A stretch of 64,000 nucleotides of DNA. It comes from Auricularia sp. M13. Lineage: Eukaryota; Basidiomycota; Agaricomycetes; Auriculariales; Auriculariaceae. This document shows, in pieces, positions 1 to 12,490 of this stretch. Position 1 is the stretch's first letter. The number at the start of each line of letters is the position of its first letter. The position numbers and the translations under genes are program-made. The notes beneath the pieces were generated by a model. It was not told the origin of the DNA and did not search any database. It saw only the letters and a program-made list of their open reading frames with translations. The DNA lies in assembly GCA_037042915.1 (NCBI GenBank), contig CM073203.1, positions 2,294,001 to 2,358,000 of the forward strand, given 5' to 3'.

Positions 1-282
1 GGCGGCAAAACGGTCGAAGGGCTGCGACGATGTAAGAGAGACGTACACAAAACGGCACCACTTACTGGATCTCTGTCCCGTAATGCATCCATCAACGCAA
101 GAGCGTCAGCAGTACGCATACTGGGAACTCACGGCCGGGTAAAACCGAGCACGCTCGCCGCGGAAACGGTCGTGGTCAATGCCGCAATGAGACACTGAAC
201 AATAGTAGCAAAAGACCGGCAGTCTCACCCACTGGGAGGATTTAAAAGCAAGCCTAACGAGCGAAGTGGTGGACGTACAACA

Positions 283-1003
283 ATGTCTGACACACAAAGC
301 CAGCCAGGCGCACACGACGTGGCGCGTACGCCGAAATCGCTGAAGTGGACCAACGCAACACTCCGTCAGGAAAACGAGCATCTACGCAATCTTATCAAGG
401 TAATCGTAGTCGCCTTTAGGGAGAGGGGACCTGTCTGATAGTAGTACTGTTAGGTCGCCCGCAAGCAGAAAGAAACTGTCACGGATGTCAAGGCGTTCTT
501 CGCAGGCGTACACTGCGACGACTTTATACAGGTCTCAGTGCCTGCGCTGGCGCCAATGAATCCGGCACGCCTATCGACCCTTCGCCCGCAAGTTTGGTTT
601 TATTCCGCCACGTACAACGACTGGAATATCACGCCCAAACTCGTTAACTGGCAGGAAACCGTCATCAGCGAACTGAAGGGGACGCGTCTTGTGAACAGTT
701 ACGCGATTTATACGGAAACAACGGCCGTCGGCGAGGTTAACCAGCCCGTGTACGAAATTACGCACGGGCAACCGGTTTTCGGCAACGTCATGGTCGTAAA
801 ATTGACGGGCGATGAGGATGCCTTCGCGGACGATGTCGAGGCAGAGGATCTAAAGATGATCGGGCAAGTTCTGCGTAGGTTGGTGCTGGGTTCATTGCTA
901 CAACACTGCTGATACCTCGTACGACAGCGTCCTACAGGACGGCAGGATTTCGCAAGGAACTGTCGTTCTTGCGAAGAAGAAGAAGAGTCAGGCCGCGCAG
1001 TAA
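283..1003 (+). CDS. Hypothetical protein, 205 aa, three exons
   Basis: Function not recognised. Exons 283-399, 454-878 and 928-1003 join in frame to 206 codons ending in TAA. Introns are 54 and 49 nt with GT-AG ends and a ctgctgat branch-like site in the second. The first 50 residues are polar and helix-prone with a leucine pattern (a short coiled coil is possible). The middle is mixed alpha/beta, and the C-terminus ends in a run of four lysines. A TATA-like tttaaaag lies about 40 nt upstream of the chosen ATG. It sits on the strand opposite the Helitron gene, downstream of its stop, so it could be Helitron cargo or a neighbour. The exon model is well supported by frame closure; the function is unknown. 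Confidence 0.6.
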
Positions 1004-1874
1004 GGGGTATATTGATGTTGATTGTAGGATTGTGTATAGGTTTTTGATAATTATGATGCGTTAATGTCGATCCGAAAGCGTCCAAGACAGCGATGAGCAG
1101 CAGAGTCAATCAGCGCGCACGGATACGGGAAAACCACAGATATATCGCCGTAAAGCATACGAGTGAGCGTTTAAAGTGTAGGAAGATGGTCTTGAGTATC
1201 ACGACAAGCAGTTTCTTGGAGCATACGGGCCCAAAGGTCGTTCTGCGATAAGGGAAACGAGACCGTCGGCGCCCGTTACGCACCGCTTGACGCCGGCGAG
1301 CGCGCGATGCTATCGATGGTGGTGCTCTGTCCGTCACACGCCCGTTGCAAGAAAATGGGCTCTCGGACACGGACGCGAGCGAGATCACAGGTATCGGCGT
1401 CCATGGTCCGCTTGCACAGGGCGACGTGCCAGACCATGTCAGCGTCCCGTCCTTTCCGACTGGCATCTTCGAGCAGCAGCCGAGATACCCAGGCCCCGAG
1501 TCGCGATGACTATCCGACGCGTGGATCGCGCCGCGATTGCGGAGATATGCGAGCCATGACATGCATGGGTACAAGCACGTGCTCGACAGTGGTTAGAGGA
1601 TCGATAAGCGAGAGTGCACAAGCTTTCGATGAGAATACTGGAAATTCCGGAGAGCCACAGACGAGGGGTTGATGAGCGAAAGGCGGTAGATATTCATTGC
1701 AAGCGCTGGACAACCTGAGACGCGGTGACCGGGACGCGCGTCGCGCGGAGTCTGAAAATGAAGCCGTCGTCACCGTGTAGCCTGGCTCTTACCATGAAAT
1801 CGACTCAATTACACCTGGGACACACGTGCTCGCAAAAGTGCTGTGGATGCATCTTCGACAGACTTGACGACAGT
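1004..1874. other. Gap between hypothetical gene and Helitron stop
   Basis: No gene I can support. About 1292-1530 on the plus strand is open in one frame with protein-like composition (starting near residues DAIDGG and ending PGPESR before a TGA), which may be an exon of an unresolved gene. The Helitron 3-prime end (hairpin plus CTRR) should lie here on the minus strand, but I could not fix it. Confidence 0.3.
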
Positions 1875-4800
1875 CTAAGCAAAGCTTTGCCGCAAGTAGA
1901 GCGCTACAGGTGAGTTATCCCATCCACGCGCGGTCACTTTATCCTGATCGGCAAGCGCTTGAAACACACGCTGGGATTCCGCAGAAAGAGGACTAGTTAT
2001 GTGTCGATTATTGAAGCGACGTAGCACTAAAATATTCCGAAGCGCGACTACTCTGCTCAGCATGACATAGGCGGATTCTCGCGAGCGTAGGGTGCTGTTG
2101 AAAACTGTTTGTTAATAACAACGTTATTAACAAAGTGTTATTAACATGTTAATAACAGAGGACCCCAGGAGGGCCTTGTTAAAAACAAATTTGAACACAT
2201 CAATTGCTGAGGCCCTGGCACATTGCAGGGACATAAATCTACTTTTGTATGAGCCTGAGTGCCTCAACATGAACTCAAGCTTGTGTTTTGTAATCTCAGA
2301 AGGTATGGAGACCTAGGCCAACACTCTCAGCTGTGAGTGTATGATGACTAAGCACTGCTCTGAGGCTTGGCCAAGGCTCCCAAAACCATCAACATGAGGT
2401 GTGAACACCACAACAGCTTGTGGCATCTCCTTCGTGCAGTAATAGTTGACAAGAACACTTACAAAGGGTCATAATTGGGTCATTACTGACTTTCTGAGCT
2501 TCCTTTGTTATATTATGTAAGTTTGTTATTAACAGTGTTTTTAACACCGTGTTAATAACAGGTTTTGTTAAAAACATGTTAAAAACTCCCCGGGAGTTTT
2601 TAACAGCACCCTACGCGAGCGAGCGGACAGCAGGTCGAGGATGGCATATATCAAGGTACGCCCCTGACTTTTATAATCAGTATAGGCGTAGGCTGGAAGC
2701 AGCGGTACTTGCCATCTGGACACGGTCATCGTCGTCTGATTTCGTCTTCGAACTTTGAAATATCTAGAATCCGGAAATACTGGCACGACACCGGGGTCCA
2801 GGTCGGGGTACTGTAAAATGGACCCTTCGACATGAACAAGTACACAAAGAAGATAACGACCCCCTGTAGGAGTAACAGAGTAAATAATCCGTCGCACTGT
2901 GCCTTCCGCGCCGTTGACGATGCCGCCCTTCGTCACAAGATTGCTTAGCACCATGACCTTCATGCCGACCACGAGAGGTAAACGGCCCATACGATCAAGC
3001 GTCTCCGAGCCCGGTTTGCTCAGGACTCGCTCTCGATTCGTATCTGTCAACAGGCGACCCTGTGCGCGATCGATGGCTTCATACTCGACGTACGCTTGAC
3101 CTGTACGGTCAGCATATCGATGTACGGCATGCCTGTTCCACTCGTCCCGCACCAGCTTACTTCCAGTAATCAAGGGTGCGTCCAGGAAGTCGTCACTGTC
3201 AGAGGCCACTCCCATCTGACGTCGTCGCAAGGTATTACAATCTGCATCCGATGCGGTACCTTCGCCAACACGTTGGACAAGTTCCTGATACACAGCGTCG
3301 TCCTTTTGACGATAGTTTTGCCTCAAAATGACCACGTGTGAGAGTGCCTTCCAAAGAGAGCGACCATACGCTAACTTCTGGCCTTTCGCAGTGGCCGATA
3401 GTGTAGCCGATGTTCGGTTCGGTGCGGTTCGGCGGCAATTTTTCCGAACCTCGAACCGAACCTGGTCCCGAACCATCAAACCCGAACCTGGGGTTCGGTT
3501 CGGGTTCGGTTCGGGGTTCGAACCTTGAACACACTATATAATCATAAATAGATACTTTAAATACTAGTACGAAGCACATATTGATGGTGGTTGATCATAA
3601 TTCATGATTATGACTCTCTGTTAATGTTATAAGGTCTTGCAGAGCCTGATTTTAGAGCTGCAAGCTTGCATATCACATTGTGGGAATGTATTATGTCATC
3701 TGATTGCCTCCTCAACTCCTTGCCAACAATGCCTAAGGTTTGATAGACACCTTCGTAGAGCTGATATACATGTTACATAAGCAGAACTGGGACAAAGGTG
3801 GTCTCTAAGCCAACAAAAGTTGAGATGTCTGAGCTTTATATAGGAGGAGGTTCGCAGGTTCGGTTCGGTTTGAACACGGTTCGGACAAGGTTCGGCTTGG
3901 CACTGAACCTGAACCTGAACCAGCCCGAACCTCGGTTCGGTTCAGGTTCGGTTCGGGGGTTCGGAGGTTCGCGAACCGGACTCCGGCTACACTAGTGGCC
4001 GAGCTAGGATCATTGTCGTTCGGTTCGCTCCATGCTGCCCTATCTCCCACAGGTGGTAACTGCCTCGGATCACCGATGAAGACGATGTTAACGCCGCCGA
4101 AAGGTAACTCGTTGCCAAAGATCAGCTGTAATCGCTGACTTATGTTTGCAAGCATGCGTGCCCCTACCATGGAGACTTCGTCAATAATGAGGTATCTCAC
4201 ACATCTCCACGCATGCTGTAATAATTCCAACGTAGGTCCTTTTAACATGGCGAGGTGAAGCTTTAGTAACGCATGTAGGGTCTCCGCTCTAATCAAATAG
4301 GACGCGATCCCGGTCGGCGCAGCTTTCTTCAGCTCCTCCAAGGCGGCTATGGTACTGAAGAATTCATCCCACGCCTTGACAATATGACTCTTTCCAGTGC
4401 CACCGCCTCCGACGACGAACATAGTGAGTTGATTATCAGTTACGTTGAGTCGATGTTCACACACAATACTAAAGGCTCGCGACTGTTCCTCATTAAACCG
4501 ATACTTACGTACGATATCTAGCATAACATCAGGAATGGATGCGTCGTCTACGGCCGTTTCTGGCGCTGTGACCAATCGCACTCGTTCTGGATCGTGAAAC
4601 CATCGATTTACGTGTTCATTCTCGTCATCCGACGCAATCCCATCTTCTGCGGCTTCAGTCCACATGGGCAGTTCCGCTTTCAATCGCGCTGTTTGCGCTC
4701 TGTATGTGCTGACGTCCGCGGCAGTAGACTCCGATTTTTCCTCTGCTCGATCAACTAATACGCTCCGTCGCTCCACAGGCTTCACGTGATTCAACGCGGT

Positions 4801-7800
4801 GAGAACGGCTTTCTTCGCAGATTCGGACTTTTTAATGCTATCCTTACTGACGAGGATTTCGTCTCCAGGCCCACCGGCAATGTATTCGCCCTCGCCGTCA
4901 AGATCGGGCCCGCCTACGTATCCAACAAGACCAGGGTGATGTTCGTTCAACCATTCGGCCAGATTATCATCCGTTTCATGGCGAGCGCTAGCAAGAGCTT
5001 TGTCGAATATCTCGGCACTGACGATGTCATGTACGATGACACCACTACGTCGAAGCTCGCGGTACGCATCACTCGCGTCTTTACACTCATGGACCGCAGC
5101 AAAATTCCGTTGAATCCGAAGACTATGTTTGTCGAAAGTATACGCATCAAAAGCTTCTACCCAAGTTTGCGTCGGTTCCCTCAAATCTGTCCATTCTCTC
5201 CACGGCTTAAATAGGACCAGCATTGCCCTACAGTAATCAGAGTATTGATCTGGACGGTCGGCGCGAGGCAGTGTAGGTCCTACTATACAAGGCACCGCGA
5301 TTCGATCACGCATTCTAATCATCTTGGAAACGTGATTCGGGTGAGTGTATAAGAACGGTATACGCGCAGTTGCCCTATCATTAGACTGATGCCTAGTACT
5401 GTAGCGATGCTCCTCACTTTTGGCAGTCAGAGTAGATGTACACGCGAAGAACCAGTACAGCGGAAGATGTGAGAGTTCCTGTCCTCGAAACCTGTAATCA
5501 TCTAACTGTGTGGACGGAGTACGCTTACTGCCGTTGAATTCGACGTCTTCGACCTCTGCGCTGGTATTGGACTGGACATGTTCCTCCGGCGCGGGAAGGG
5601 AATCGTCCTGCAACGCGGCCGTCTGCTCTTGACGAACAACCCAACGGATCAGACTGCCCCATAAGACGGTAACGAAGGTATCGCTCGTATAATGGTCGGA
5701 ACTGCCTGACTTATGGAAAAATAGAGCAACCTCCTGTGCGGAGACCTCGCGACAAGCTAGAAGTGCATTACAGGCTCTGGTGAGGAATCGAGCGCCATGC
5801 TCAGCTTCATCATAGTCCTCTTGACTCCCGACGACGCGCGACGCATCGTGGTTAAGCGGGTCTTGGATTCGATCAATAAGCTTCGATAACGCGCAAAACG
5901 CTGCATCCGTGGGCAGATTGTCCTTGGTTATATAATCCGTGATATAGTAAGTTAAAGCCTTCGCAGCTTCTCCTGATCCAATGAACTTAACATCGTTATT
6001 GCAGCGCGCCAACATAGAGAGCGTCGGATTATGTTGATTGATGTCCGGATGCCAGCGGCGTAACAGTATGGACCCACTAGGCTTATCAATTATGGTCTCC
6101 GGACGCGTCTCCCCGTTCATTCGCATTCGACACAAGGCTGGATCGCGAGCCTGCCCTTTCTTAAGGTATTTGTAACATGTAGCATTGTGCGTATGATAAT
6201 GAGATTCGTAGGTAACCTGGATGGACTGCCGCTGCCACTCCGCGTCGAAATCAGGATCGTCAGGGTGCGGACATTTCATAGTACTAGAATGAGGTGCTCC
6301 ACGCGGGCGATGCTGACGCTTGGCTTCAGCAGGTGGTACAACGCCAGTATTACCGGGAACATGCGTCGATATAATACTATGAAGCCAGTCAAAGAGCCTC
6401 GCCTTAAAAGAGTCGTCGCTGTCCATTTTATCTCTCAACAGCTGAGGCGGTAGAGACCCAGCTATCCATACAATAACATGACCGTGCAACGAACCGCGTC
6501 CCTGTGGCTCCACAGTTGCGTAATAGGCCGTCACCTTACCAAATAAACCTTCGCCACCGTTCTTCATGCCCAGGACAACATCGACGAATGCAGTAAACAT
6601 AGTATTAAAGAACTGAGCGGCCGCGGTAGGGTTCTTGGCTACCATATAAGCACGTTGATAAGCACTGGGATAATCGGCCTGTACTCTGTCGTCAAGATTG
6701 ACGTTCAAGCCTGCTAACTTCGCGAATAGGGGATGATACATGTCCGGCGGATTCAATGTAACGAAGAATGTCGGCAAGCAGTGAAGATGCATCAAACCTC
6801 TGATCTCGTTGCGCATTACTCTTTTCGCGGCCGGCGTGCCAGGAACATTAACAGGTACGTTCTTGAGCATGTTCATGAAGTCGACAACGGTTTTCTCAGC
6901 GGCGCCTTCAGGATTGACGTAGCCTTGTTTCTTTTCAGCGCGACCGCTCAGTCGTTTTATGGCGTCCACATCGACGTTCGCCAGGAAATCGTGCGCTGGT
7001 TTCCAGAACGATCGACCTACTTTCCACTTAATGCCCTGCCTAACTCGCCTCCGTTGCGCAATATTCATGGCAACATATTGAAACACGTGATCGGTTGCAA
7101 ATCGACGACAGCTGAGGTTGAGTAGATGCCGTACATGTTCTTCGAAACTAATAGGAACGCGTCTATTGCTGTCATTAAGTCCTCCAATACCATATGGAAA
7201 GAGGTGAGGGAATAGACGAGTGTAATAGCTGGGGTTATCCCACTCAGGTATTGGAGTTTCACCGTGACCTACCGCCCAAGCTGTAGCACCCTTTCGCTTC
7301 CACAGTAACATCGAGGTCAGCTTTTGCTGTTGTACACTCTGTGAATCAAAGCACTTGGACACAACACCGGCCGAAGTAAGCGGTATCTGAGAGATATCAG
7401 GCACATTAACGTCTTCGACGGGAGCTGTAGGTGCCGTGGCGTCTTCCGTTCCCGATTGAGTCACTAACTGCATTTGAATCCCGGAAGGCACGCCTTCGGA
7501 CTTAGACGGCAGAAGCCTTTCCATGTTGTCCTCGCAGTAAACAACGTTCGTAAATTCGGAATGATTACTTATCAACCACTTTAATATAGGAACTACAACG
7601 TGACGTCGCACAAGCAAAGGTGTCAGGCGATCAAGATCCTCAGGAGGCGGCAGAACCTTTCCGACAAAAATAACGGATATGGTCGCACGAAGATCGTCAG
7701 GACCCGGCGGTAATTTGTCCAGAATATCAATATTACCATTAACGAAGCTGATGACATTCCCCTTTGTGTAATACTGCGATGGATAATTGCCAGAAGGTTC

Positions 7801-8997
7801 ACCATCATCTGCGTCGGACGCCTTGCCGCTGAACTTGAAAATCGTGCACCTGAGGCGATTTCGTGCAATGAGAGACAATTCCATAGGCGTTGCCTTCATG
7901 AACAGCTGTTGAATATTATCTGGGAGGTTATCCCATCCAAAGTAATTATCATTAGCGAGCGACAAGGGAGGCAATTTCAGTAAGCGTAAATTGGACCAAC
8001 AAGGATCACACACTACTGCGATACATTCAGGCTGACTGCTCAATATACCTCTCGCATCGAGAAGGGCATTTTCGAAAAGGCGCCGATCGTATCCCACCGG
8101 AAAGATGTGACTAGGCAGCGAAGGATTCGTTAATACGCGCAACTGTTCTCTGGATAGCGTCCTTGTGGATGAATGACAACGCAAAACGAGTGCGGAGCAG
8201 GGGGCGCAGGTGTGTAATCGGAACTGATCATTTGAAAAGATGTGTAACCACCTACGAATCGCATCTAAGCGTGTCTGTGGATTAGACAACGGTGGGAACT
8301 CATCTTCATCCTCTCCGACGGACATGAGACGCTCGCAAAGGGCAAGCAACTTGTCCATATCAACCTGTGCCAAATCACGACGTTGTGCCGATACGGTAAA
8401 GCGAATGTCACGACAGATATGTGTGCACCTATGCCGCACTGCCAAATGTCTGTAGCGTTCTTGCGTGCGAGGTCCGCTGCGGGATACATGATGAGCATTA
8501 AGTACGATGCTGAGTAGATCGCTATTCAGGAACTCGAGGGGTAGTTCATGGAAAGCGAGCGATTCCAAGTCCTTGCTGACCTGGACAGATACGACAGGAT
8601 CCATCGCAGCACCATATCCATCAGCATATAAAGAAGCAACACCAGAAGCAGTAGCATCAAGGGCATCCAAATGAGCATCCAAGGGCGCGACAACGCCAGC
8701 ATCCGATGAAGCAGCATCCAGTTGAGCATCCAAAGGTGTAGCATCCATAGCATCCAAAGGCGCACGATCGATCGCGCTGGGCTGAGCACGATGCAATGAG
8801 ACCGAAAAGGTGAACATGGAGGACGCCATCGATGGCGCAGCAACTGTCTCAGAAGGCCCATCGGCTGGAGACTGACGTTCGACGGTAAAGGAAGGTTTTG
8901 TTGTATAGGGTAGAGGTACGCGGGACGATTTTCGACGCTTGGCACCACTGACGTCGACGTCACTGCGCATCCAGTGCGGAGTTGAACATGTACTCAC
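1875..8997 (-). CDS. Helitron replicase/helicase (RepHel), split by two TIR elements
   Basis: Rolling-circle transposase of a Helitron. When the two inserted elements and one copy of each target duplication are left out, 8997-1875 reads as one frame of 1,995 codons including the stop. In order: an N-terminal low-complexity stretch rich in Leu-Asp-Ala repeats; a Cys-rich segment resembling the domain before Helitron Rep; the HUH motif in GRGSLHGHVIVW near residue 836; a Tyr motif (YITDYITK) near 1015; then a PIF1-type SF1 helicase with Walker A GGGGTGKS (near 1530), IIDEVSM, GDPRQLPPV, ILRQNYR, and a C-terminal YKSQGRTL and AYVMLSR. All key catalytic motifs are present with no stops or frameshifts, so the copy was coding when the insertions arrived. 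Start chosen at the first in-frame ATG. Element termini were not located. Confidence 0.93.
2088..2613. mobile_element. TIR element (hAT-like MITE), 526 bp, inside Helitron gene
   Basis: Flanked by perfect 8-bp duplications CGCGAGCG at 2080-2087 and 2614-2621. Ends are inverted repeats starting TAGGGTGCTGTT(A/G)AAAACT. Subterminal zones are packed with the 9-nt palindrome GTTANTAAC (GTTATTAAC, GTTAATAAC). No coding capacity, so non-autonomous. The 8-bp duplication suggests hAT; KDZ (Kyakuja-Dileera-Zisupton) elements also make 8-bp duplications and cannot be excluded. Removing the element plus one duplication restores the Helitron helicase frame between residues LLSARS and ESAYVMLSR. A related element lies at 49393-49887. 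Confidence 0.9.
3399..3994. mobile_element. TIR element (hAT-like MITE), 596 bp, GGTTCGG-rich ends
   Basis: Perfect 8-bp target duplication GTGGCCGA at 3391-3398 and 3995-4002. Terminal inverted repeats begin TAGTGTAGCCG. Both subterminal zones (about 3410-3530 and 3850-3975) are built of GGTTCGG/CCGAACC repeats in both orientations; the middle is AT-rich without an ORF. Non-autonomous. It interrupts the Helitron helicase between the residues DPSSAT and AKGQKLA; deleting it with one duplication restores a continuous frame. Confidence 0.92.
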
Positions 8998-9494
8998 ATG
9001 GCGGGTTTGGCGTCCCCTCCAGCGAATTCGTGATGCGATCTCTTTGCTGGCATCTACGCAGATAGTGAGATCACAGCTGCCAGACAGTTTGGACGGTGAC
9101 GAACGTGGAACGACGATGAAGCGCTGAGTCGAAAGCTTCAGTCGCTCGCAAGCCCTCGGACGGAAATAAGAGCGTCGGAGGCCAAAACATGACTCAGATC
9201 ACGCAACAAAAAGAAAATGGAACAAGGGAAACGTCGATAATGACGATGAGACATGTGCGAGAGAAACCGGCTGAGATTAGAGCTGCTGCCGGTTACTATC
9301 GAGATCCAGGCGCAAACGCGTCCAAGACAACAATGTGTATGAAGGCGAGAGCCGTTCCAATTCAATAAGGGATGGGTACAGTGCGAGTAGAAGGGCAGGA
9401 TGCGGAGCAACTGAGCCACGGAGGCGCGACCGCCCGTGATCGGACGGCGCGTATCAGGTCAGCGTCCTATCTAGCTATCAAATGCCGCAGCTAT
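8998..9494. other. Gap upstream of Helitron gene
   Basis: Expected to contain the Helitron 5-prime terminus (TC) and promoter, not located. A 59-codon plus-strand ATG-to-TAA frame (9189-9368) is present but has nothing else in its favour. Confidence 0.3.
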
Positions 9495-9940
9495 TCAATC
9501 CCGAAGCTCGCCGCGAAGAAGACCAAGTTTGACCTGGGCTGATACTGCGCACAGAAATCAAAGACACGTTAGAAAGGGTGTAAACGATAGCGTCAACAAT
9601 TACCTATCTCCAGGACCAATTCATCCAGCCGCTCAGCGTCCGCGACATCCATGGGAAGAACGCGTCCTGTTGCGATATGATATTTAATCGCAATCACACC
9701 GCCGTATGCGTGAACTCGACCGTGCGACATCATGTAGATGCAATCGTTCAACTCGAGGGTGTGCGCGCGGGAGGCCGAAGGGTTTTCAAAGTATAGGAGG
9801 AGCGCAGTCGCTTCTTCGCCGATGTCACTGAGGGGAACGATCACTGATCGTACCTCTTGCATCCAGCATCGAATATCAACATGGTGAACGGTCGCCGAGG
9901 AGATACGGGTCACAAGAGGGACGATGATGAAAGCGGACAT
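9495..9940 (-). CDS. Small beta-rich protein (OB-fold-like), 128 aa
   Basis: Function not recognised. Two exons, 9940-9604 and 9544-9495, joined across a 59-nt GT-AG intron (9545-9603); 387 nt close in frame. The start is the ATG giving MSAFIIVPLV; an upstream in-frame ATG at 10123 exists but gives a Cys/Ser-rich extension that looks non-coding. The pattern of alternating hydrophobic strands (VDIRCWM, ALLLYFEN, GRVHAYGGVIAIKYH) followed by a short helix resembles an OB-fold nucleic-acid-binding protein; that is a visual inference, not a family match. It is the first gene of the unknown cluster next to the Helitron. Plant and animal Helitrons can carry RPA-like OB proteins, which makes the location suggestive. 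Confidence 0.5.
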
Positions 9941-10564
9941 GTCGAAAGACGTAGGATAGCATCTCGCGCTCAAGAAGGATGGATAGGGCTGTCTGTCATA
10001 AGGCCTCATAGAACGCGGGAATAGCTTGTATGCCACGTACGGGGTTTTGTGAATGAATACGATGCATGATACGGACGATGTCGATGGACCGCATGAGTTT
10101 CGCAAGAACGAAATGACAAGCACAAAGGTACGTTCGAAGAGGGTGAATTCACAGTCGCGAGGTAGCGAGCCTGTATAAAAGACCTCGTGCAGAGCCAGTG
10201 AGTGTTGAGGGCAGTCTCAGTTTCCAGGAACCAGAGCGCGCGAAGAAAGAGAGGCGAGGCAGGGGGAGGAGGTTAAGGCCTCGGTCCAAGTCAGAGCGAC
10301 GCGTCGGACGTGTTGGTGGTCAACGCAACAAGAGACAAGGTCATAACGCAGACTATGTGGAGACGAAAAAGCGGACGTAGCCTATACAATACCGACTCAG
10401 TTCGAGACGGTCCAAATAAGCGAAACAAAAGAACGACGTGTCGCAAACATGGTGTGCTAGGATCATGGTCCATGGATGGCGCGGTGCAGAAGGATATGGC
10501 CATAGATCTGGGACAAGGCGAGTGGGGGCAAGTTGATTATTGCGAGACAATCGCCGAAGTGACC

Positions 10565-10571
10565 TTATAAG
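10565..10571 (+). promoter_or_regulatory. TATA-like element of the 10603 gene
   Basis: TTATAAG about 38 nt upstream of the ATG at 10603, on the same strand; supports this start over the next ATG inside exon 2. Confidence 0.45.
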
Positions 10572-10602
10572 AATGCGGAGAGTGGCAGGATGAAGCACGG
10601 CA

Positions 10603-11198
10603 ATGACGAACGACGAGGAACAACCTGTCGCGAACGACCCCGCAGGTATGCAGGACATAATGTTATGGGATGGGACCTGACGATGCATAGCAGCTTGCCT
10701 CTGTTCTACGTCGGATGGAGTGTGCCCTCTCGGGGCAGAGATGTCGCAGCTGGCGTATCCGGATGTTGCGAAAGAATATCTATCGGTGAGAAAGAACAGT
10801 CGTCATCCGCATACCTTATCTGATGATGCCGAAAGTGTTATCTCACGGTTTATAACCCATCTATGCGCGCGAACGTCGAGCCGTTGAAGTGGAACGCCGA
10901 CGGTACGTTCGACGTCGACGATGCGCAGGCGGACGAATGGGCGATGAAGACTCTGAAACGGAACGATAAGGACCCTATCAAATATCTGGAAGCGATAGGC
11001 GCACTGATCAAGGAGGCTTCGGCGTTGTTGCACCGCGTGAAGCGCGAAGTCGCAGCATCCCGTTTATCGCCCGGAGAGAAATACGAGCATCTTCGCTTCA
11101 TATCCGATTGGACCAGCGGGCTGCGGGCGTACATCGACAGTGGGATGCAGGTAGGCGATGTTCTCCACGAGCTAGTCATGAATATGAGCGATAGCTAG
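10603..11198 (+). CDS. SCY-x-T-NP family small protein, copy 1, 150 aa
   Basis: No known domain recognised. Exons 10603-10645, 10739-10785 and 10836-11198 (introns of 93 and 50 nt) close to 151 codons. The short acidic N-terminus leads to AYPDVAKEYLS, then the intron, then CYLTVYNPSMRANVEPLKW and a helical C-terminal domain ending ELVMNMSDS. It is clearly related to the minus-strand genes at 13681-14283 and 11941-12490: all share S|CY-x-T-x-x-NP, an L-x-W-(D/N)-x-x-G segment about 15 residues later, and the same phase-0 intron between Ser and Cys. The C-terminal half (about 90 residues, amphipathic helices) aligns best with the 13681 gene. No signal peptide or membrane segment, so probably intracellular. 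Confidence 0.72.
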
Positions 11199-11940
11199 AG
11201 GGTGCCGATATATAAATACGACGTCGTTACTATCTTGCATGCAATACGAACGACACGGTGTACGAACACACGCCGTTGACGGCGTTGGATCGCGGGTCAT
11301 CTGGGCGTCCAAGTTCAATCCGGAAGACTGGACAACGGCAGGGTAATTCCAGGGACCTGCCTGTTAGTTACCACCAGCGCGTATAGGGCGAACGACACAC
11401 GCCACGTACGGTCTATGACATGTAACCGCATTGTAGACGATACGTAGCCGTCATGCGCGGGGTAGCGCACTCGCATTCTTTTCCTAGTAAGTCGCCATAG
11501 ATGGGACTCTGATGGGGCCGAGGGCTGCGTCAGCAGAAGTGCAGACGCGGTTAACTGCCATGGTCTGAGTTCGGTTATAACGTGTCTGGCAGCTGGATGC
11601 GGCGAGGATCTGAACTAATATGATCATTTGTATGGTCGGAGGGTCTTACAGAGTAAGAGATCAACTGTACGGACCTTCAGTTCATATCGAGCAGTATCTG
11701 GCCTGTTCGTGACGGACGCCAATACGATGAACGCCATGGGGGCTCTTTGGTGTCATCGGAGGCCTCTTGCAATAAAAAGCACGTCGATTAAATGCTGATT
11801 CGCGAAGTGCACGGTATACAGCACGTAGGGCGTGCGCGAATAAGACGACGTTTGCAAGGACGGGTGATGATGGAGTTTTAAAATAAGGGCCGCTCCGCGG
11901 TCCGGAAGAAAGAAAGGGTGCGACTATTGCGTATCCATAT
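11199..11940. other. Gap inside the unknown cluster; possible small plus-strand gene
   Basis: A good TATA box (tatataaata, about 11206-11216) precedes an ATG at 11239 whose frame runs about 35 codons to a GT near 11343. A second exon ending at a TAG near 11450 is possible, but splice sites are weak. Nothing else supported; 11682-11940 is probably 3-prime flank of the next gene. Confidence 0.25.
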
Positions 11941-12490
11941 TTAAGGGAACCGCTCTTCCTGTTCGATATCATACAAGCAAATATCAAGATGGCGGATAGT
12001 ATGCTCGGCCCAGGTGAACAAAATTGCGTAATGCATATTCAATACATGACGATGAAGCATGGTCTCGTCCAGATCATGCAGACTCTTCATAAGAAAGTTG
12101 AGCACGTCGCGGGCGGCATTTGTAATGACGGGACGAAGATATTTCACGTGGGTGTATTCTGCCATGGCCTGCTGCATCCAGGCATGATCACCGGGTGCGA
12201 GTAACAAACGACCGCGAGAGTCCCAGGCCAAGGGGGGCAAGGAGGTCAACCGCATGGGATTGTGCCACGTAATGTAACACTAGGAACAGACGTTAACGCG
12301 CCGTGCGGGGATATGCATGACAGTTGCGCACGGAGATACAACGCTGGGGTACGTAACCAAACAAGAGAGTGCCGGACCAGGCGGACACAACGCACAATGC
12401 ACCGACGCGCTCGCGTGTGCAAGCACCTATATCTACGGCGTAAGCTCCTCGAATATCGTTGAGTAGATGACAAACAAGGGTACGGGTCAT
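11941..12490 (-). CDS. SCY-x-T-NP family small protein, copy 3, about 165 aa
   Basis: Exons 12490-12332 and 12279-11941 with a 52-nt intron close to 166 codons. The exon junction reads ...VPQRCIS|CYITWHNPMRL..., the same junction and phase as in the copies at 10603 and 13681. It is followed by LPPLAWDSRG and a helical domain. Copies 2 and 3 share the V-P before the junction (EVPIDSLS, YVPQRCIS). The helical domain has diverged strongly but keeps length and helix spacing. The 5-prime end is less sure: the ATG at 12490 lies about 75 nt below a minus-strand TATA (tataaat, 12563-12569), but a small additional intron within exon 1 would not alter frame. Function unknown. Confidence 0.62.

Noticed and set aside
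1000-1875. Helitron 3-prime hairpin, e.g. the ATCGCG-C-CGCGAT palindrome near 1530
   Set aside because: No matching CTRR at the right distance; single-base loop; the boundary cannot be set without other copies.
9189-9368. 59-codon plus-strand frame upstream of the Helitron
   Set aside because: Length is within chance expectation and no promoter or homology supports it.
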